From: JBBQVS01 sp038211295
GTDB lineage: Bacteria > Chloroflexota > Ktedonobacteria > Ktedonobacterales > Ktedonobacteraceae
Length of the DNA: 42,962 nt
Direction of reading: 5' to 3'
Assembly (NCBI GenBank): GCA_038211295.1
Contig: JBBQVS010000029.1
Location: 1 to 42,962 of the forward strand
In this document: positions 8,502 through 16,450 of the stretch, piece by piece
Numbering within the stretch: position 1 is the first letter of the stretch
Layout: the number at the start of each line of letters is the position of its first letter
Position numbers and translations under genes: made by a program
Notes under the pieces: generated by a model
Databases searched by the model: none
What the model saw: only the letters and a program-made list of their open reading frames with translations
What the model was told of the DNA's origin: nothing

Positions 8502-10184
8502 ATGATGTATATGCGACACATATTTCTAGTTGGGCCTTCGGGAAGCGGCAAGAGTACGGTGGGGCGTCTGCTTGCACAGCATTTACAAGTTCCCTTTCTT
8601 GACAGTGATGCTTTGATAGAGGCTGAATGTGGGGAACGCGTTGCCGCTATTTTTGCTCGACATGGGGAGCCGTATTTCCGTATTCAGGAGAGTCAGGCAC
8701 TTGCCAACGCTGTGCAAACGACGCCTGACGGAGCGGTGATTGCCACTGGCGGTGGTGCTGTTGTGCGCGAAGAAAATCGTGTGTTGATGGGGAGGTATGG
8801 GATACGTATCTGGTTACAGGTTGATGCTACACTTGCTTTTGAACGTTTACACACTCAGTATAGAGCTGAACTGGCGCAGAAGCGTACTCCCGAAATACGC
8901 CCCCTACTCACGGGTTCAGAGCCTTTACTCGCACTCCGCACGCTTACTGCTGCCCGTATGCCTTTCTACAGAGAGGCAGAGATTGTGTGTGACACGACAG
9001 GAAAAGACGGAGAGCAGGTTGTACAGGAGATTAGCGCAATGCTTACACGTTTCGATAAACCTGAAGAATATAGTGTACCTATTACACGCCAAGTTCAGAT
9101 AGGCGTAGGATATAGTGTTATTGTAGATTGGGGTGGACTTGCTCGATTAGCTGATTACCTTACGCAACGCTCGCTTTCCAGGCGTATTTTTCTCTTTACA
9201 GATAGCAACCTTGCCCAAATTTATGGGGAAACTGTTCTACAAAATCTTACGCAAGCAGGCTTTGACGCGCACCTCTATATTGTACCGGCAGGCGAAAAAA
9301 GCAAATCGTCCGAGCAACTCAATGCTATCTATGATTGGTTGCTAGAGCATCGCGCGGAGCGGAGCGAGGCAATTATCGCTCTGGGCGGAGGTGTAATTGG
9401 TGATCTTGTTGGCTATGTTGCCGCCACCTATCTGCGTGGTGTACCACTGATACAGGTGCCGACATCGTTACTCGCCCAGGTTGATGCCGCTATAGGCGGC
9501 AAAACAGGTATCAATCATCCACAGGGGAAAAACTTGATTGGCGCGTTTTATCATCCACGCCTTGTGCTTGTTGACCCCGCGCTCTTGCGGACGTTGCCGA
9601 CGCGCGAACGAACTGAGGGATGGGCAGAGGTCGTAAAGTATGGTATCATACTCGACACTGAATTATTCGCACGACTTGAGGCTCATGCGCAGCTACTACA
9701 CACCTTCGAGCATCCTCCCGTCGCACTGCTCTGCCAGATAATCGCGCGTTGCATAGAACTCAAAGTGATGATTATAGAGGAAGATGAGCGTGAGCAAGGA
9801 CGGCGTGCTATTCTCAACTATGGTCATACCGTTGCCCATGCGCTGGAAAATATTGCTGGCTATGGTGTGTGGTTGCATGGTGAAGCTGTCTCGCTTGGTA
9901 TGGTAGCTGCTGCACAACTGGCACATGAAGCAGGGATGTTTCCTGCCGAAGAGATGCACCGCCAGAATGCGTTACTTGTTGCGCTGGGCCTGCCTGTACA
10001 ATATATGGGGCCAGTACAGGCAATGGATATTTTTGCGGCTATGCAGCTCGACAAGAAAGTCGTGGGAAAGCAGATACGCTGGATTATGCCGCAACACATT
10101 GGAACAGTAACGAGCGTGACGCTCCCAGAGACGTTGGTACAGCGCGTTCTTACAACGTTTTTTACCACACAGAAGGCTGAATAA
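8502..10184 (+). CDS. aroKB: Bifunctional shikimate kinase / 3-dehydroquinate synthase
   Basis: A fused shikimate-pathway enzyme of about 560 aa. Residues 1-185 are shikimate kinase: P-loop GPSGSGKST (residues 11-19), DSD for shikimate, GEPYFRIQE, ATGGGAVV and the lid region RPLL. Residues 195-555 are 3-dehydroquinate synthase: PAGEKSKS, ALGGGVIGDLVGYVA, PTSLLAQVDAAIGGKTGIN, EVVKYG and the zinc ligands in NYGHTVAHALE and LHGEAVSLGM. The two domains catalyse non-consecutive steps (DAHP to DHQ, and shikimate to shikimate 3-phosphate). Fused AroKB is known in Thermotoga. ATGs at 8502, 8505 and 8511 are all possible; none has a clear ribosome binding site. aroQ follows with a one-base overlap (TAATG). 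Confidence 0.95.
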   Translation: MMYMRHIFLVGPSGSGKSTVGRLLAQHLQVPFLDSDALIEAECGERVAAIFARHGEPYFRIQESQALANAVQTTPDGAVIATGGGAVVREENRVLMGRYGIRIWLQVDATLAFERLHTQYRAELAQKRTPEIRPLLTGSEPLLALRTLTAARMPFYREAEIVCDTTGKDGEQVVQEISAMLTRFDKPEEYSVPITRQVQIGVGYSVIVDWGGLARLADYLTQRSLSRRIFLFTDSNLAQIYGETVLQNLTQAGFDAHLYIVPAGEKSKSSEQLNAIYDWLLEHRAERSEAIIALGGGVIGDLVGYVAATYLRGVPLIQVPTSLLAQVDAAIGGKTGINHPQGKNLIGAFYHPRLVLVDPALLRTLPTRERTEGWAEVVKYGIILDTELFARLEAHAQLLHTFEHPPVALLCQIIARCIELKVMIIEEDEREQGRRAILNYGHTVAHALENIAGYGVWLHGEAVSLGMVAAAQLAHEAGMFPAEEMHRQNALLVALGLPVQYMGPVQAMDIFAAMQLDKKVVGKQIRWIMPQHIGTVTSVTLPETLVQRVLTTFFTTQKAE

Positions 10185-10648
10185 TGGAAGATGCGTTGCG
10201 TGTCTTGGTTCTAAACGGGCCAAACCTGAATACACTGGGGACGCGTGAACCCGCTATCTACGGAGCAGTCACGTTGGCAGATATTGAGAGTAGGTTAGTG
10301 GCACAAGGTAAAACGTTGAACGCGACGGTGACGTGCTTTCAGTCGAACCACGAAGGGATATTGATTGATCGTATTCAGGAATACGCTAACGCGATTGATG
10401 GTATCATCATCAATCCGGGGGCGTTTACGCACTATTCACTAGCTATACGCGACGCGCTTGCCACTGTTAAAGCTCCAATTATAGAGGTACATATCAGTAA
10501 TATTTACGCTCGCGAACCATTTCGGCATCACTCTGTTATGGCGGCGATCTGTGAAGGACATATTGTAGGATTAGGCTGGCGTGGCTATACACTCGCGTTA
10601 GAAGTGCTTGTGGCAATAGTGCGCGAACAGCAGCACAAAGAGGAATAG
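10184..10648 (+). CDS. aroQ: Type II 3-dehydroquinate dehydratase
   Basis: Dehydrates 3-dehydroquinate to 3-dehydroshikimate, the step after the AroB half of the preceding gene. The 154-aa length and motifs are those of the dodecameric type II enzyme: LNGPNLNTLGTREPAIYG (catalytic Arg and Tyr), QSNHEGILIDRI, INPGAFTHYS and EVHISNIYAREPFRHHS (catalytic His). The ATG overlaps the aroKB stop by one base, so the two are probably translationally coupled. Confidence 0.97.
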   Translation: MEDALRVLVLNGPNLNTLGTREPAIYGAVTLADIESRLVAQGKTLNATVTCFQSNHEGILIDRIQEYANAIDGIIINPGAFTHYSLAIRDALATVKAPIIEVHISNIYAREPFRHHSVMAAICEGHIVGLGWRGYTLALEVLVAIVREQQHKEE

Positions 10649-10649
10649 T

Positions 10650-11753
10650 ATGAGTCAGGAAAATGTAACACAACTCCGCGTATGGATACAAGAACAGGGA
10701 CTTGACGCATTTCTTATAGTACAACCGCAGAACCGCTCGTATTTGAGCGGCTGGCTGAACGATGACGTGGAAGGGGCGGGCATCTTGCTTATAAGTCAGA
10801 CACAGCGAGTTTTGATGACAACGCCAATTTATAAAGAGGTTGCGTTAAGTGAAGCTAGTGGTTGGGAGGCTATTATTCCTGCGGCACGCGAGTACGCATC
10901 CGCAGTCGGCACGCTGGCGCAACAACAGGGTTGGAAAAAGATTGGTTTCGAGTCAACTGCTCTGCTCTACAGCGAATATGCAAAGTATCACAAGGTAGGA
11001 GAGAGTGTGTATGAATTTCTTCCCATTGAGGAAGATATCATCGGGAAGATGCGGCAGGTCAAAAGTTTAGACGAAATTGAACTGCTCAAACGTGCTATTG
11101 CCATCACAGATCAGACATTCACACATCTCTGTTCATGGATTCAGGTGGGCATGACGGAAAAAGAGGTGGCGATGGAGATAGCACGTAAGATGGCAGAGTT
11201 GGGTGCTGATGGTCTAGCTTTCGAGTCAATTGTTGCATCCGGCTCCAATGGATCGATGCCACACGCGGAGCCAGGATCGCGCAAACTTCAGGGTGGTGAG
11301 CTTATCACTATTGATATGGGCGCACGTTATAAAGGGTATTGTGGTGATATGACTCGCACCGTTTGCCTCGGTGAGCCGTCCGAGCCACGTATGCGCGAAG
11401 TGTACGAGGCAGTGCTACACGCGATGAAGACCTGTGAAGCGGGTCTGCACGCGGGTATCTCTGGCAAGGCTGCCGATGCGCTCGCACGTAACGCGTTGGC
11501 AGAGTCAAACCTGGCTGAATACTACGTACATAGCACCGGTCATGGCGTTGGTCTCCAGATACACGAAGGGCCAAACCTGTCGGCACGCGCACCAGAGGAC
11601 GTTTTGCTGCCCGTTGGTGCTGTTGTCACCGTCGAGCCAGGCGTATATATTCCCGGCTGGACTGGTACACGCGTGGAAGATTGTGTCCTGTTGAAAGAAG
11701 ATGGCATTGAAGTGCTCACGCAGTCGCCAACCGATTTAGTCCTACCACGTTAG
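10650..11753 (+). CDS. pepP: Xaa-Pro aminopeptidase (M24 family)
   Basis: Cytoplasmic metallopeptidase that removes an N-terminal residue next to proline. Residues 1-130 are the creatinase-like N domain; residues 140-367 are the pita-bread catalytic domain. Metal ligands are visible as Asp in TIDMGARYKGYCGDMTRT (two Asp), His in HSTGHGVGLQIHE, and Glu in TVEPGVYIPGW and TRVEDCVLL. It begins one base after aroQ, with GAGGA in the end of aroQ as ribosome binding site. The pepP-efp order is common and fits EF-P's role on proline-rich proteins. Confidence 0.93.
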   Translation: MSQENVTQLRVWIQEQGLDAFLIVQPQNRSYLSGWLNDDVEGAGILLISQTQRVLMTTPIYKEVALSEASGWEAIIPAAREYASAVGTLAQQQGWKKIGFESTALLYSEYAKYHKVGESVYEFLPIEEDIIGKMRQVKSLDEIELLKRAIAITDQTFTHLCSWIQVGMTEKEVAMEIARKMAELGADGLAFESIVASGSNGSMPHAEPGSRKLQGGELITIDMGARYKGYCGDMTRTVCLGEPSEPRMREVYEAVLHAMKTCEAGLHAGISGKAADALARNALAESNLAEYYVHSTGHGVGLQIHEGPNLSARAPEDVLLPVGAVVTVEPGVYIPGWTGTRVEDCVLLKEDGIEVLTQSPTDLVLPR

Positions 11754-11806
11754 AATAGAACCGGAGTAGCAAGAAAAATAGCTACAGGGTATAGCAAGGA
11801 GTTTTT

Positions 11807-12364
11807 ATGATTTCCACCGGCGACCTGAAAAAGGGCGTAACTATCGAATTTGAAAATCAGCTATGTAGCATTTTGGATTGGCAACATATCAAAATGGGAC
11901 GCGGTGGTGCGATTGTACGATTGAAATTACGCAATCTCCGTACAGGCTCAACGATTGACCGCACTTGTGACGCTGGTGACAAATTCAAACGCGTATACCT
12001 TGACCGTAGAACCGTAACCTATCAATATCAGGATGGCGACCAGTATCATTTTATGGATACCAGCAGTTATGACGATATTGTGTTGACCTCGGCACAATTG
12101 GGAAGCACGAAAAACTTCCTGATTGATGATATCGAGCTTGATCTAATTCTTTTTAACGAGGAGCCACTTTCGGTTGAACCACCAGAAAAAGTCGTTCTGT
12201 TGGTCACATATACTGAGCCAGGGTACAAGGGCGATACCGCGACAGGCGGCACGAAGCCTGCGACGACGGAGACGGGTTTTGTGGTACAGGTGCCTCTGTT
12301 TGTGGCAAATGGTGACAAGATTCGTGTTAACACGACGAGCGGTGAATACGTTGAACGCGCCTGA
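11807..12364 (+). CDS. efp: Elongation factor P
   Basis: Ribosome-binding factor that rescues stalling at polyproline stretches. The 185-aa three-domain length is standard and the signature near the C-terminus (GYKGDTATGGTKPATTETG) is clear. The start has AAGGAG. The loop tip reads HIKMGRGGA: Arg32 occupies the place of the Lys that EpmA or similar enzymes modify, and Met30 replaces the usual Pro. Arg32 EF-Ps in some proteobacteria are rhamnosylated by EarP, but no earP-like gene is in this window. The CHAP protein above, rich in TP and SP, is an example of the proline-dense proteins this cell makes. Confidence 0.96.
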   Translation: MISTGDLKKGVTIEFENQLCSILDWQHIKMGRGGAIVRLKLRNLRTGSTIDRTCDAGDKFKRVYLDRRTVTYQYQDGDQYHFMDTSSYDDIVLTSAQLGSTKNFLIDDIELDLILFNEEPLSVEPPEKVVLLVTYTEPGYKGDTATGGTKPATTETGFVVQVPLFVANGDKIRVNTTSGEYVERA

Positions 12365-12408
12365 TAAAAGCGTTCTTGCTAAATTTTACCAAAGTGCGGA
12401 GTTTTTGT

Positions 12409-12954
12409 ATGGATGGAAATGGATATAATCCCTACGATCTGGAAGTGAATGCGAATGGCGAATCTGGTGCTTCCAACCTAAATGTAACCCAGGCATCCAT
12501 TAGTATCGAGCAATTGCAGCATCTGGTACAGTTGCTTGACCATAGTGATGTGTCAGAGATTGAATTACATCGTCCCGATGAGGGAACGCGTTTAGTGCTA
12601 CGCAAAGCAAAGGCGGTGGAACCCGCTGAAATGCAGTTGCGACAGATAGTGCTGCCAACCTCTGCTGCTTTAGCGCAGAGCGAAACTGTGCCGAGTGTAG
12701 AGACAAAACACGATGTGCTTGCGCCACTTGTTGGCATCTTTCACACATGGGCAAAGCCAAAAGGTGGAACCCTGGTTGCTGTCGGTGATAAGGTAAAAGC
12801 CGGGCAGCTTGTGGGAACGATTCAATCGCTCAACGTGATAAACGAGGTAGAGACCTCAAAGGCCGGGCGCGTGGTAGATATTCTTGTGCAGGAAGGCCAG
12901 GCCGTAGAATACGGGCAGCATCTGATGACCGTTGACATTGGGGAAGGGGCATAG
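12409..12954 (+). CDS. BCCP-like protein lacking the biotinylated lysine
   Basis: A 181-aa protein with the layout of acetyl-CoA carboxylase biotin carboxyl carrier protein: a variable N-terminus with a helical segment (ISIEQLQHLVQLLDHSDVSE) and a C-terminal biotinyl/lipoyl domain (residues 104-178) with APLVGIFHTW, VGDKVKAGQLVGTI and GRVVDILVQEGQAVEYGQ. Where BCCPs have EAMKMMNEI, it reads QSLNVINEV, so the Lys that carries biotin is Asn142 (AAC, 12832-12834). The frame is open and well conserved on both sides, so this is not a frameshift. ATG 12409 has GCGGAG six bases upstream; an upstream ATG at 12376 is less likely. The order efp-accB-like-xseA-xseB matches the Bacillus efp-accB-accC-...-xseA-xseB arrangement without accC. 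It probably cannot carry CO2 itself and may be structural or regulatory, as in plant BADC proteins. Confidence 0.85.
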   Translation: MDGNGYNPYDLEVNANGESGASNLNVTQASISIEQLQHLVQLLDHSDVSEIELHRPDEGTRLVLRKAKAVEPAEMQLRQIVLPTSAALAQSETVPSVETKHDVLAPLVGIFHTWAKPKGGTLVAVGDKVKAGQLVGTIQSLNVINEVETSKAGRVVDILVQEGQAVEYGQHLMTVDIGEGA

Positions 12955-12959
12955 CGTCG

Positions 12960-14177
12960 ATGCTCGATTATACTGATACCGCCGCCATTGTAAGCGTCAC
13001 GGAAATCTCGCTGTATATCAAAGCACTGCTTGACAAAAACGACATTCTACAAAATATCTGGGTGCATGGAGAGATTTCTAATTATAAAACATACGCCTCC
13101 GGTCATTGTTATTTTACTCTGAAAGAGGGAGACGCACAACTGATGTGTGTCTTTTTCAAGCACGCGCGGCAACGTTCGTCTGCTCCTACTCTGCGTGATG
13201 GCATGGCGGTTGCGGTAAATGGACGCGCCGCATACTACGAGCGTGATGGCAAGCTTCAGTTTTATGTTGATGCTGTGAAGTTGCTGGGCGAGGGTATACT
13301 TTTTCAGCGTTTTGAACAACTCAAAGCTCAGCTAGCTGCCGAAGGACTCTTCGACGCAGGGCGCAAACGTTCGCTTCCGTCTCAACCTACTATTATTGGC
13401 ATTGTCACTTCTCCGCAAGCCGCAGCATTGCGCGATATGGTGCGTGTCCTGCGTACACGCTATCCCCTCGCTCAAGTGCTCCTCTCGCCCTCGTTGGTAC
13501 AGGGGGCGGAAGCTCCGTCCGCAATCGCCAACGCGCTGGACTTGTTGAACGAGCATGGAGAAGCTGACGTTATCATTGTTGGGCGGGGAGGCGGCTCCGT
13601 TGAAGAATTATGGGCATTCAACGAAGAGGTTGTCGCACGGGCCATTGCTCGTTCGCGCATCCCCGTTATCAGTGCTGTTGGTCATGAAACCGATTTTACT
13701 ATTGCCGATTTTGTCGCGGATCATCGCGCCTCCACTCCAACGGCTGCGGCTGTTGTGGCTGTGCCGGATATCGAAGAATGGCGCGATGATGTGCGCGAAC
13801 AGCAACAAATGCTATATGATACTATGGAAGACCGATTGTTTCGGCTTGGCGAGGAACTCGAACGCACGCAGCTTGCGCTCCACCATGCTAGCCCCTTAAA
13901 ACTGATTGACAACCGACGTCAACAACTTGACGACACAATGGAACGATTGTATCAGCAGATGAGCCATACGCTCTCGTTGCAGCGTGAACGATTGCGTAGT
14001 GCCGCGTTGCAACTACATTCGCTTAGTCCCTTGCTCACGATCGCACGCGGATATGCCGTTGTGAGACGCGATAGCGACCAGACAATCATTACGAGCACAA
14101 ACCAGACACAACCAGGTGATACACTCACTGTCCAGGTGCAGGACGGACAGTTTCCAGTCGAAGTACGGACTCTTTGA
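12960..14177 (+). CDS. xseA: Exodeoxyribonuclease VII large subunit
   Basis: Catalytic subunit of exonuclease VII, which degrades single-stranded DNA from both ends to oligonucleotides. An N-terminal OB fold (residues 10-105, with VHGEISNYKTYASGHCYFTLK) precedes the catalytic domain with GIVTSPQAAALRDM, IIVGRGGGSVEELWAFN, and PVISAVGHETDFTIADFVADHRASTPTAAA (described in parts). A coiled-coil region follows from about residue 265 and serves to bind XseB. The start is five bases after the BCCP-like gene, with GGGAAGGGG upstream. Confidence 0.96.
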   Translation: MLDYTDTAAIVSVTEISLYIKALLDKNDILQNIWVHGEISNYKTYASGHCYFTLKEGDAQLMCVFFKHARQRSSAPTLRDGMAVAVNGRAAYYERDGKLQFYVDAVKLLGEGILFQRFEQLKAQLAAEGLFDAGRKRSLPSQPTIIGIVTSPQAAALRDMVRVLRTRYPLAQVLLSPSLVQGAEAPSAIANALDLLNEHGEADVIIVGRGGGSVEELWAFNEEVVARAIARSRIPVISAVGHETDFTIADFVADHRASTPTAAAVVAVPDIEEWRDDVREQQQMLYDTMEDRLFRLGEELERTQLALHHASPLKLIDNRRQQLDDTMERLYQQMSHTLSLQRERLRSAALQLHSLSPLLTIARGYAVVRRDSDQTIITSTNQTQPGDTLTVQVQDGQFPVEVRTL

Positions 14178-14208
14178 AGACAAATTTTTTTGAATAGGTA
14201 GGTGGATT

Positions 14209-14430
14209 GTGGAGTCTTTATCTTATGAAGAAGCTTTCACGCAACTGGAAGCGGCGGTTGCGGCCTTACAGGATGGAAAACTGCCGCTCGAACGAGCTAT
14301 GCAGTATTACCAAGAAGGTATGAAGCTAGCACAGCATTGTGATGGCTTGTTGCAGAAAGCCGAGCTTTCGGTTCAGCAGTTAAGTGTTACAACTGATGGC
14401 ACGTTTGACACGCAACCGATAGAAGTCTAA
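14209..14430 (+). CDS. xseB: Exodeoxyribonuclease VII small subunit
   Basis: A 73-aa helical subunit that binds the coiled coil of XseA. The family pattern SYEEAFTQLEAAVAALQDGK followed by LPLERAMQYYQEGMKLAQ is clear. The start codon is GTG at 14209, preceded by AGGTAGGTGG. It follows xseA by 31 bases in the same operon. ispA and dxs, which often follow, are absent here. Confidence 0.95.
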   Translation: MESLSYEEAFTQLEAAVAALQDGKLPLERAMQYYQEGMKLAQHCDGLLQKAELSVQQLSVTTDGTFDTQPIEV

Positions 14431-14449
14431 AAAGGAATAAAATATCTCT

Positions 14450-14896
14450 ATGGTACACAATTCGTTGCTGGACAATCGCATTCTTCTGGCATCCTTTCTT
14501 GCATGGGCGGTTGCCCAGATTGCTAAAACTCTTCTCGATCTGTTTCGGCAGCGTAAACTCATTCTTGCTCGCCTTGTTTCTTCGGGCGGAATGCCTAGTT
14601 CGCATTCCGCACTGGTGACAGGGCTTGCGACTGCGACGGGACGTATCGCTGGAATGGGATCTGCGTCTTTTGCTATCGCCGTTGTTATGGCGAGTATAGT
14701 TATGTATGACGCGGCAGGTGTGCGGCGAGCGGTAAGTATTCAGGCACGTATTCTCAACCAGATGATTGATGAAGCGTTTCAAGGAAGTCCGATGGCGGAA
14801 AAGCGGTTGCGTGAACTTATTGGACATACTCCTATTCAGGTATTTGTCGGCGCACTTCTCGGCATTGGTGTTGGTTTACTACTAACTGCACAATAA
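14450..14896 (+). CDS. Divergent PAP2-family (DUF212/YuiD-like) membrane protein
   Basis: A 148-aa integral membrane protein. Recognisable are VAQIAKTLLDL, the SSGGMPSSHSALVTGLATA motif that resembles PAP2 phosphatase active-site segments, and the C-terminal glycine-rich helix VGALLGIGVG. Family members are small and have no firmly established substrate; a lipid or prenyl phosphate phosphatase role is inferred from the SSH motif. It starts 19 bases after xseB and probably ends the operon. Confidence 0.85.
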   Translation: MVHNSLLDNRILLASFLAWAVAQIAKTLLDLFRQRKLILARLVSSGGMPSSHSALVTGLATATGRIAGMGSASFAIAVVMASIVMYDAAGVRRAVSIQARILNQMIDEAFQGSPMAEKRLRELIGHTPIQVFVGALLGIGVGLLLTAQ

Positions 14897-14949
14897 AGAG
14901 ATGCTGAGAAATAAGGGAAATACATCTTTTGTAAGTACAAGGTACTTGC

Positions 14950-15018
14950 AAAGGGAGCTTCCAAAACCAAAACATACACACGTCTACACAACTAAGTATT
15001 TCTAACAATGCTCCCTTT
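14950..15018. repeat. Inverted repeat after the DUF212 gene
   Basis: Arms AAAGGGAGC (14950-14958) and GCTCCCTTT (15010-15018) are perfect inverted copies separated by 51 bases, with partly matching GTAC flanks on both sides. No T tract follows, so it is not a typical terminator. It could be a small decayed mobile element or an mRNA 3' structure. The rest of 14897-15116 shows no gene. Confidence 0.4.
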
Positions 15019-15142
15019 AGTACACAAAAAATGGTACATTGAAAATTGTAAATAGAGTTCGTGATACATCATTTCTGTCAAAAAAGAAAATAGCCGAGTA
15101 TTTCTCGTTTCCTTACAGGAGGTGGGTAAAGCACCCGTCTTT

Positions 15143-15337
15143 TTAAGCGGGGGATAGAAGCCCGCTCCGTTCGGGGCGTGATAGGTCGGGTCTGTAGCTT
15201 GCATCATCCCAGGCAAGGTATACATCAAGTGCACGTCTGATGATTTCAGCCATTGCTACATCATCTTCCTGACTTCGCTTTTCTCATTGTGTCTTTTGTC
15301 TCTCTGTAAGGTAAACGTTGGTTCGTTCTTTTCTCAT
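15143..15337 (-). pseudogene. Ribbon-helix-helix accessory gene with internal stop
   Basis: Reading the minus strand from ATG 15337 gives MRKERTNVYLTERQKTQ, an in-frame TGA (15284-15286), then EKRSQEDDVAMAEII and RRALDVYLAWDD, ending at TAA 15143 inside the left-end hairpin. The pattern (beta strand TNVYLT, then two helices) is that of a CopG-type DNA-binding protein. No frameshift is needed; a single nonsense codon splits it. It is divergent from tnpB inside the element, with 90 bases between their starts. Confidence 0.65.
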
Positions 15338-15427
15338 TGTATTTTCCCTCTTGACATGATAACCCACAATGGTGTGTACTCTACCAGAGAGAAACACATA
15401 ATGCAAGAGGAAAGGAGGGACGCCGCG

Positions 15428-16379
15428 ATGCTCATCTACGAATACAAGATTGATGCCAACAAAAAGCAACGAGAAGCGATTGACAACGCTATCAGGATAT
15501 GTCAGTTCATCAGGAACAAATGTATCCGTTTGTGGATGGACGAACGCGGCGTCTCTAACAATGACTTGCAAGTCTCCTGCTCAACCCTTGCTAAGCAGTA
15601 CGACTTTGCCGAGTGCCTCAACTCACAAGCTCGTCAAGCGTCATCAGATCGAGCATGGTTCTCTATTCAACGTTTCTACGACAATTGCAAAAACAAGAAA
15701 CCTGGGAAGAAAGGCTATCCCCGATTTCAGCATGACAACCGTTCGGTAGAATACAAGCAAACAGGGTGGAAGCTTGAACCTGACGGGAAACATATCACCT
15801 TCACGGATAAGTGCGGCATAGGCTTCTAAATGTACGAAAAAAAGCAAGAAGAGAAAAAAGGCACAAAAGAAATTGGCAAAGGCGCATTTGAAAGTCAGGA
15901 GGCAGCGTGAAGATTTCGCTCGAAAACAGGCGAACGCGCTCATTACCTCTAGCGATGTGATTGCCTAGGAGAAACTTTCAATTAAGAACATGGTCAAAAA
16001 TCATCATCTTGCTAAATCGATAAGCGATGCCTCGTGGGGCAAGTTCCTCATGTGGGTCAACTACTATGGGACGATACATACCGTTCCTGCGCAAGCGGTT
16101 GCGCCCAACTTCACCTCACAGGATTGTAGTGCATGTGGCACTCGCGTCAAAAAGAGTCTCAGCGTGAGGACGCATGTGTGCCACAAGTGCGGCGTGGTTC
16201 TTGATCGAGACCACAACGCCGCGCTCAACATTTTAGAGAAATCCCGTACCGTCGGGCAGACGGGAACGGCCTCTTGTTCGCAGGAGGAAAACGCTTCTGG
16301 ACAGAAGACCCCTACTCGCGTATCGAGAGGTACATTGAGCAAGTCGGCTGGTGGAAAGAAGAATTCCCCGTCTTTCTAA
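15428..16379 (+). pseudogene. tnpB: Broken TnpB (RNA-guided nuclease of IS200/IS605 elements)
   Basis: The N-terminal part (ATG 15428 after AAAGGAGGG, 133 aa) runs to DKCGIGF and stops at 15827. A second part continues in another frame from 15831 (KKSKKRKKAQKKLAKAHLK), is cut by TAG at 15966, and resumes as EKLSIKNMVKNHHLAKSISD to the end. The zinc ribbon CSACG...CHKCG and the last RuvC motif DRDHNAALNIL survive. Compared with full-length TnpB (about 400 aa), 70-90 residues are missing at the junction, including the first RuvC aspartate. Deletion, frameshift and nonsense codon together mean no active nuclease is made. Its stop lies in the right-end hairpin. Confidence 0.88.
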
Positions 16380-16450
16380 GCGGGGAAGTGTCAAAACGTT
16401 CATTCTCACTAACATGTGTTATGGCAAACAATCGGTAGGGAGGATTTAAG

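Larger units (their letters stand above)
15117..16394 (+). mobile_element. Decayed IS200/IS605-group element with IS608-like ends
   Basis: A 1278-base element holding a broken tnpB and a divergent broken ribbon-helix-helix gene, with no tnpA. The left flank ends in TTAC (15113-15116), and AAAG (15128-15131) lies just before a hairpin CCCG-T-CTT-TTT-AAG-CGGG (15134-15151). The right end has GAAT (16361-16364) before a matching hairpin CCCCG-T-CTT-TCT-AAG-CGGGG (16366-16385) and finishes in TCAA (16391-16394). TTAC/AAAG and TCAA/GAAT are the cleavage-site and guide pairs described for IS608, and each hairpin has the bulged T. The boundaries are inferred from these rules. Confidence 0.75.

Noticed and set aside
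12409..12954. Frameshift as explanation of the missing biotin Lys
   Set aside because: Residues on both sides of Asn142 align in one frame with the BCCP pattern, so a local frame error does not explain it; a single-base substitution remains possible.
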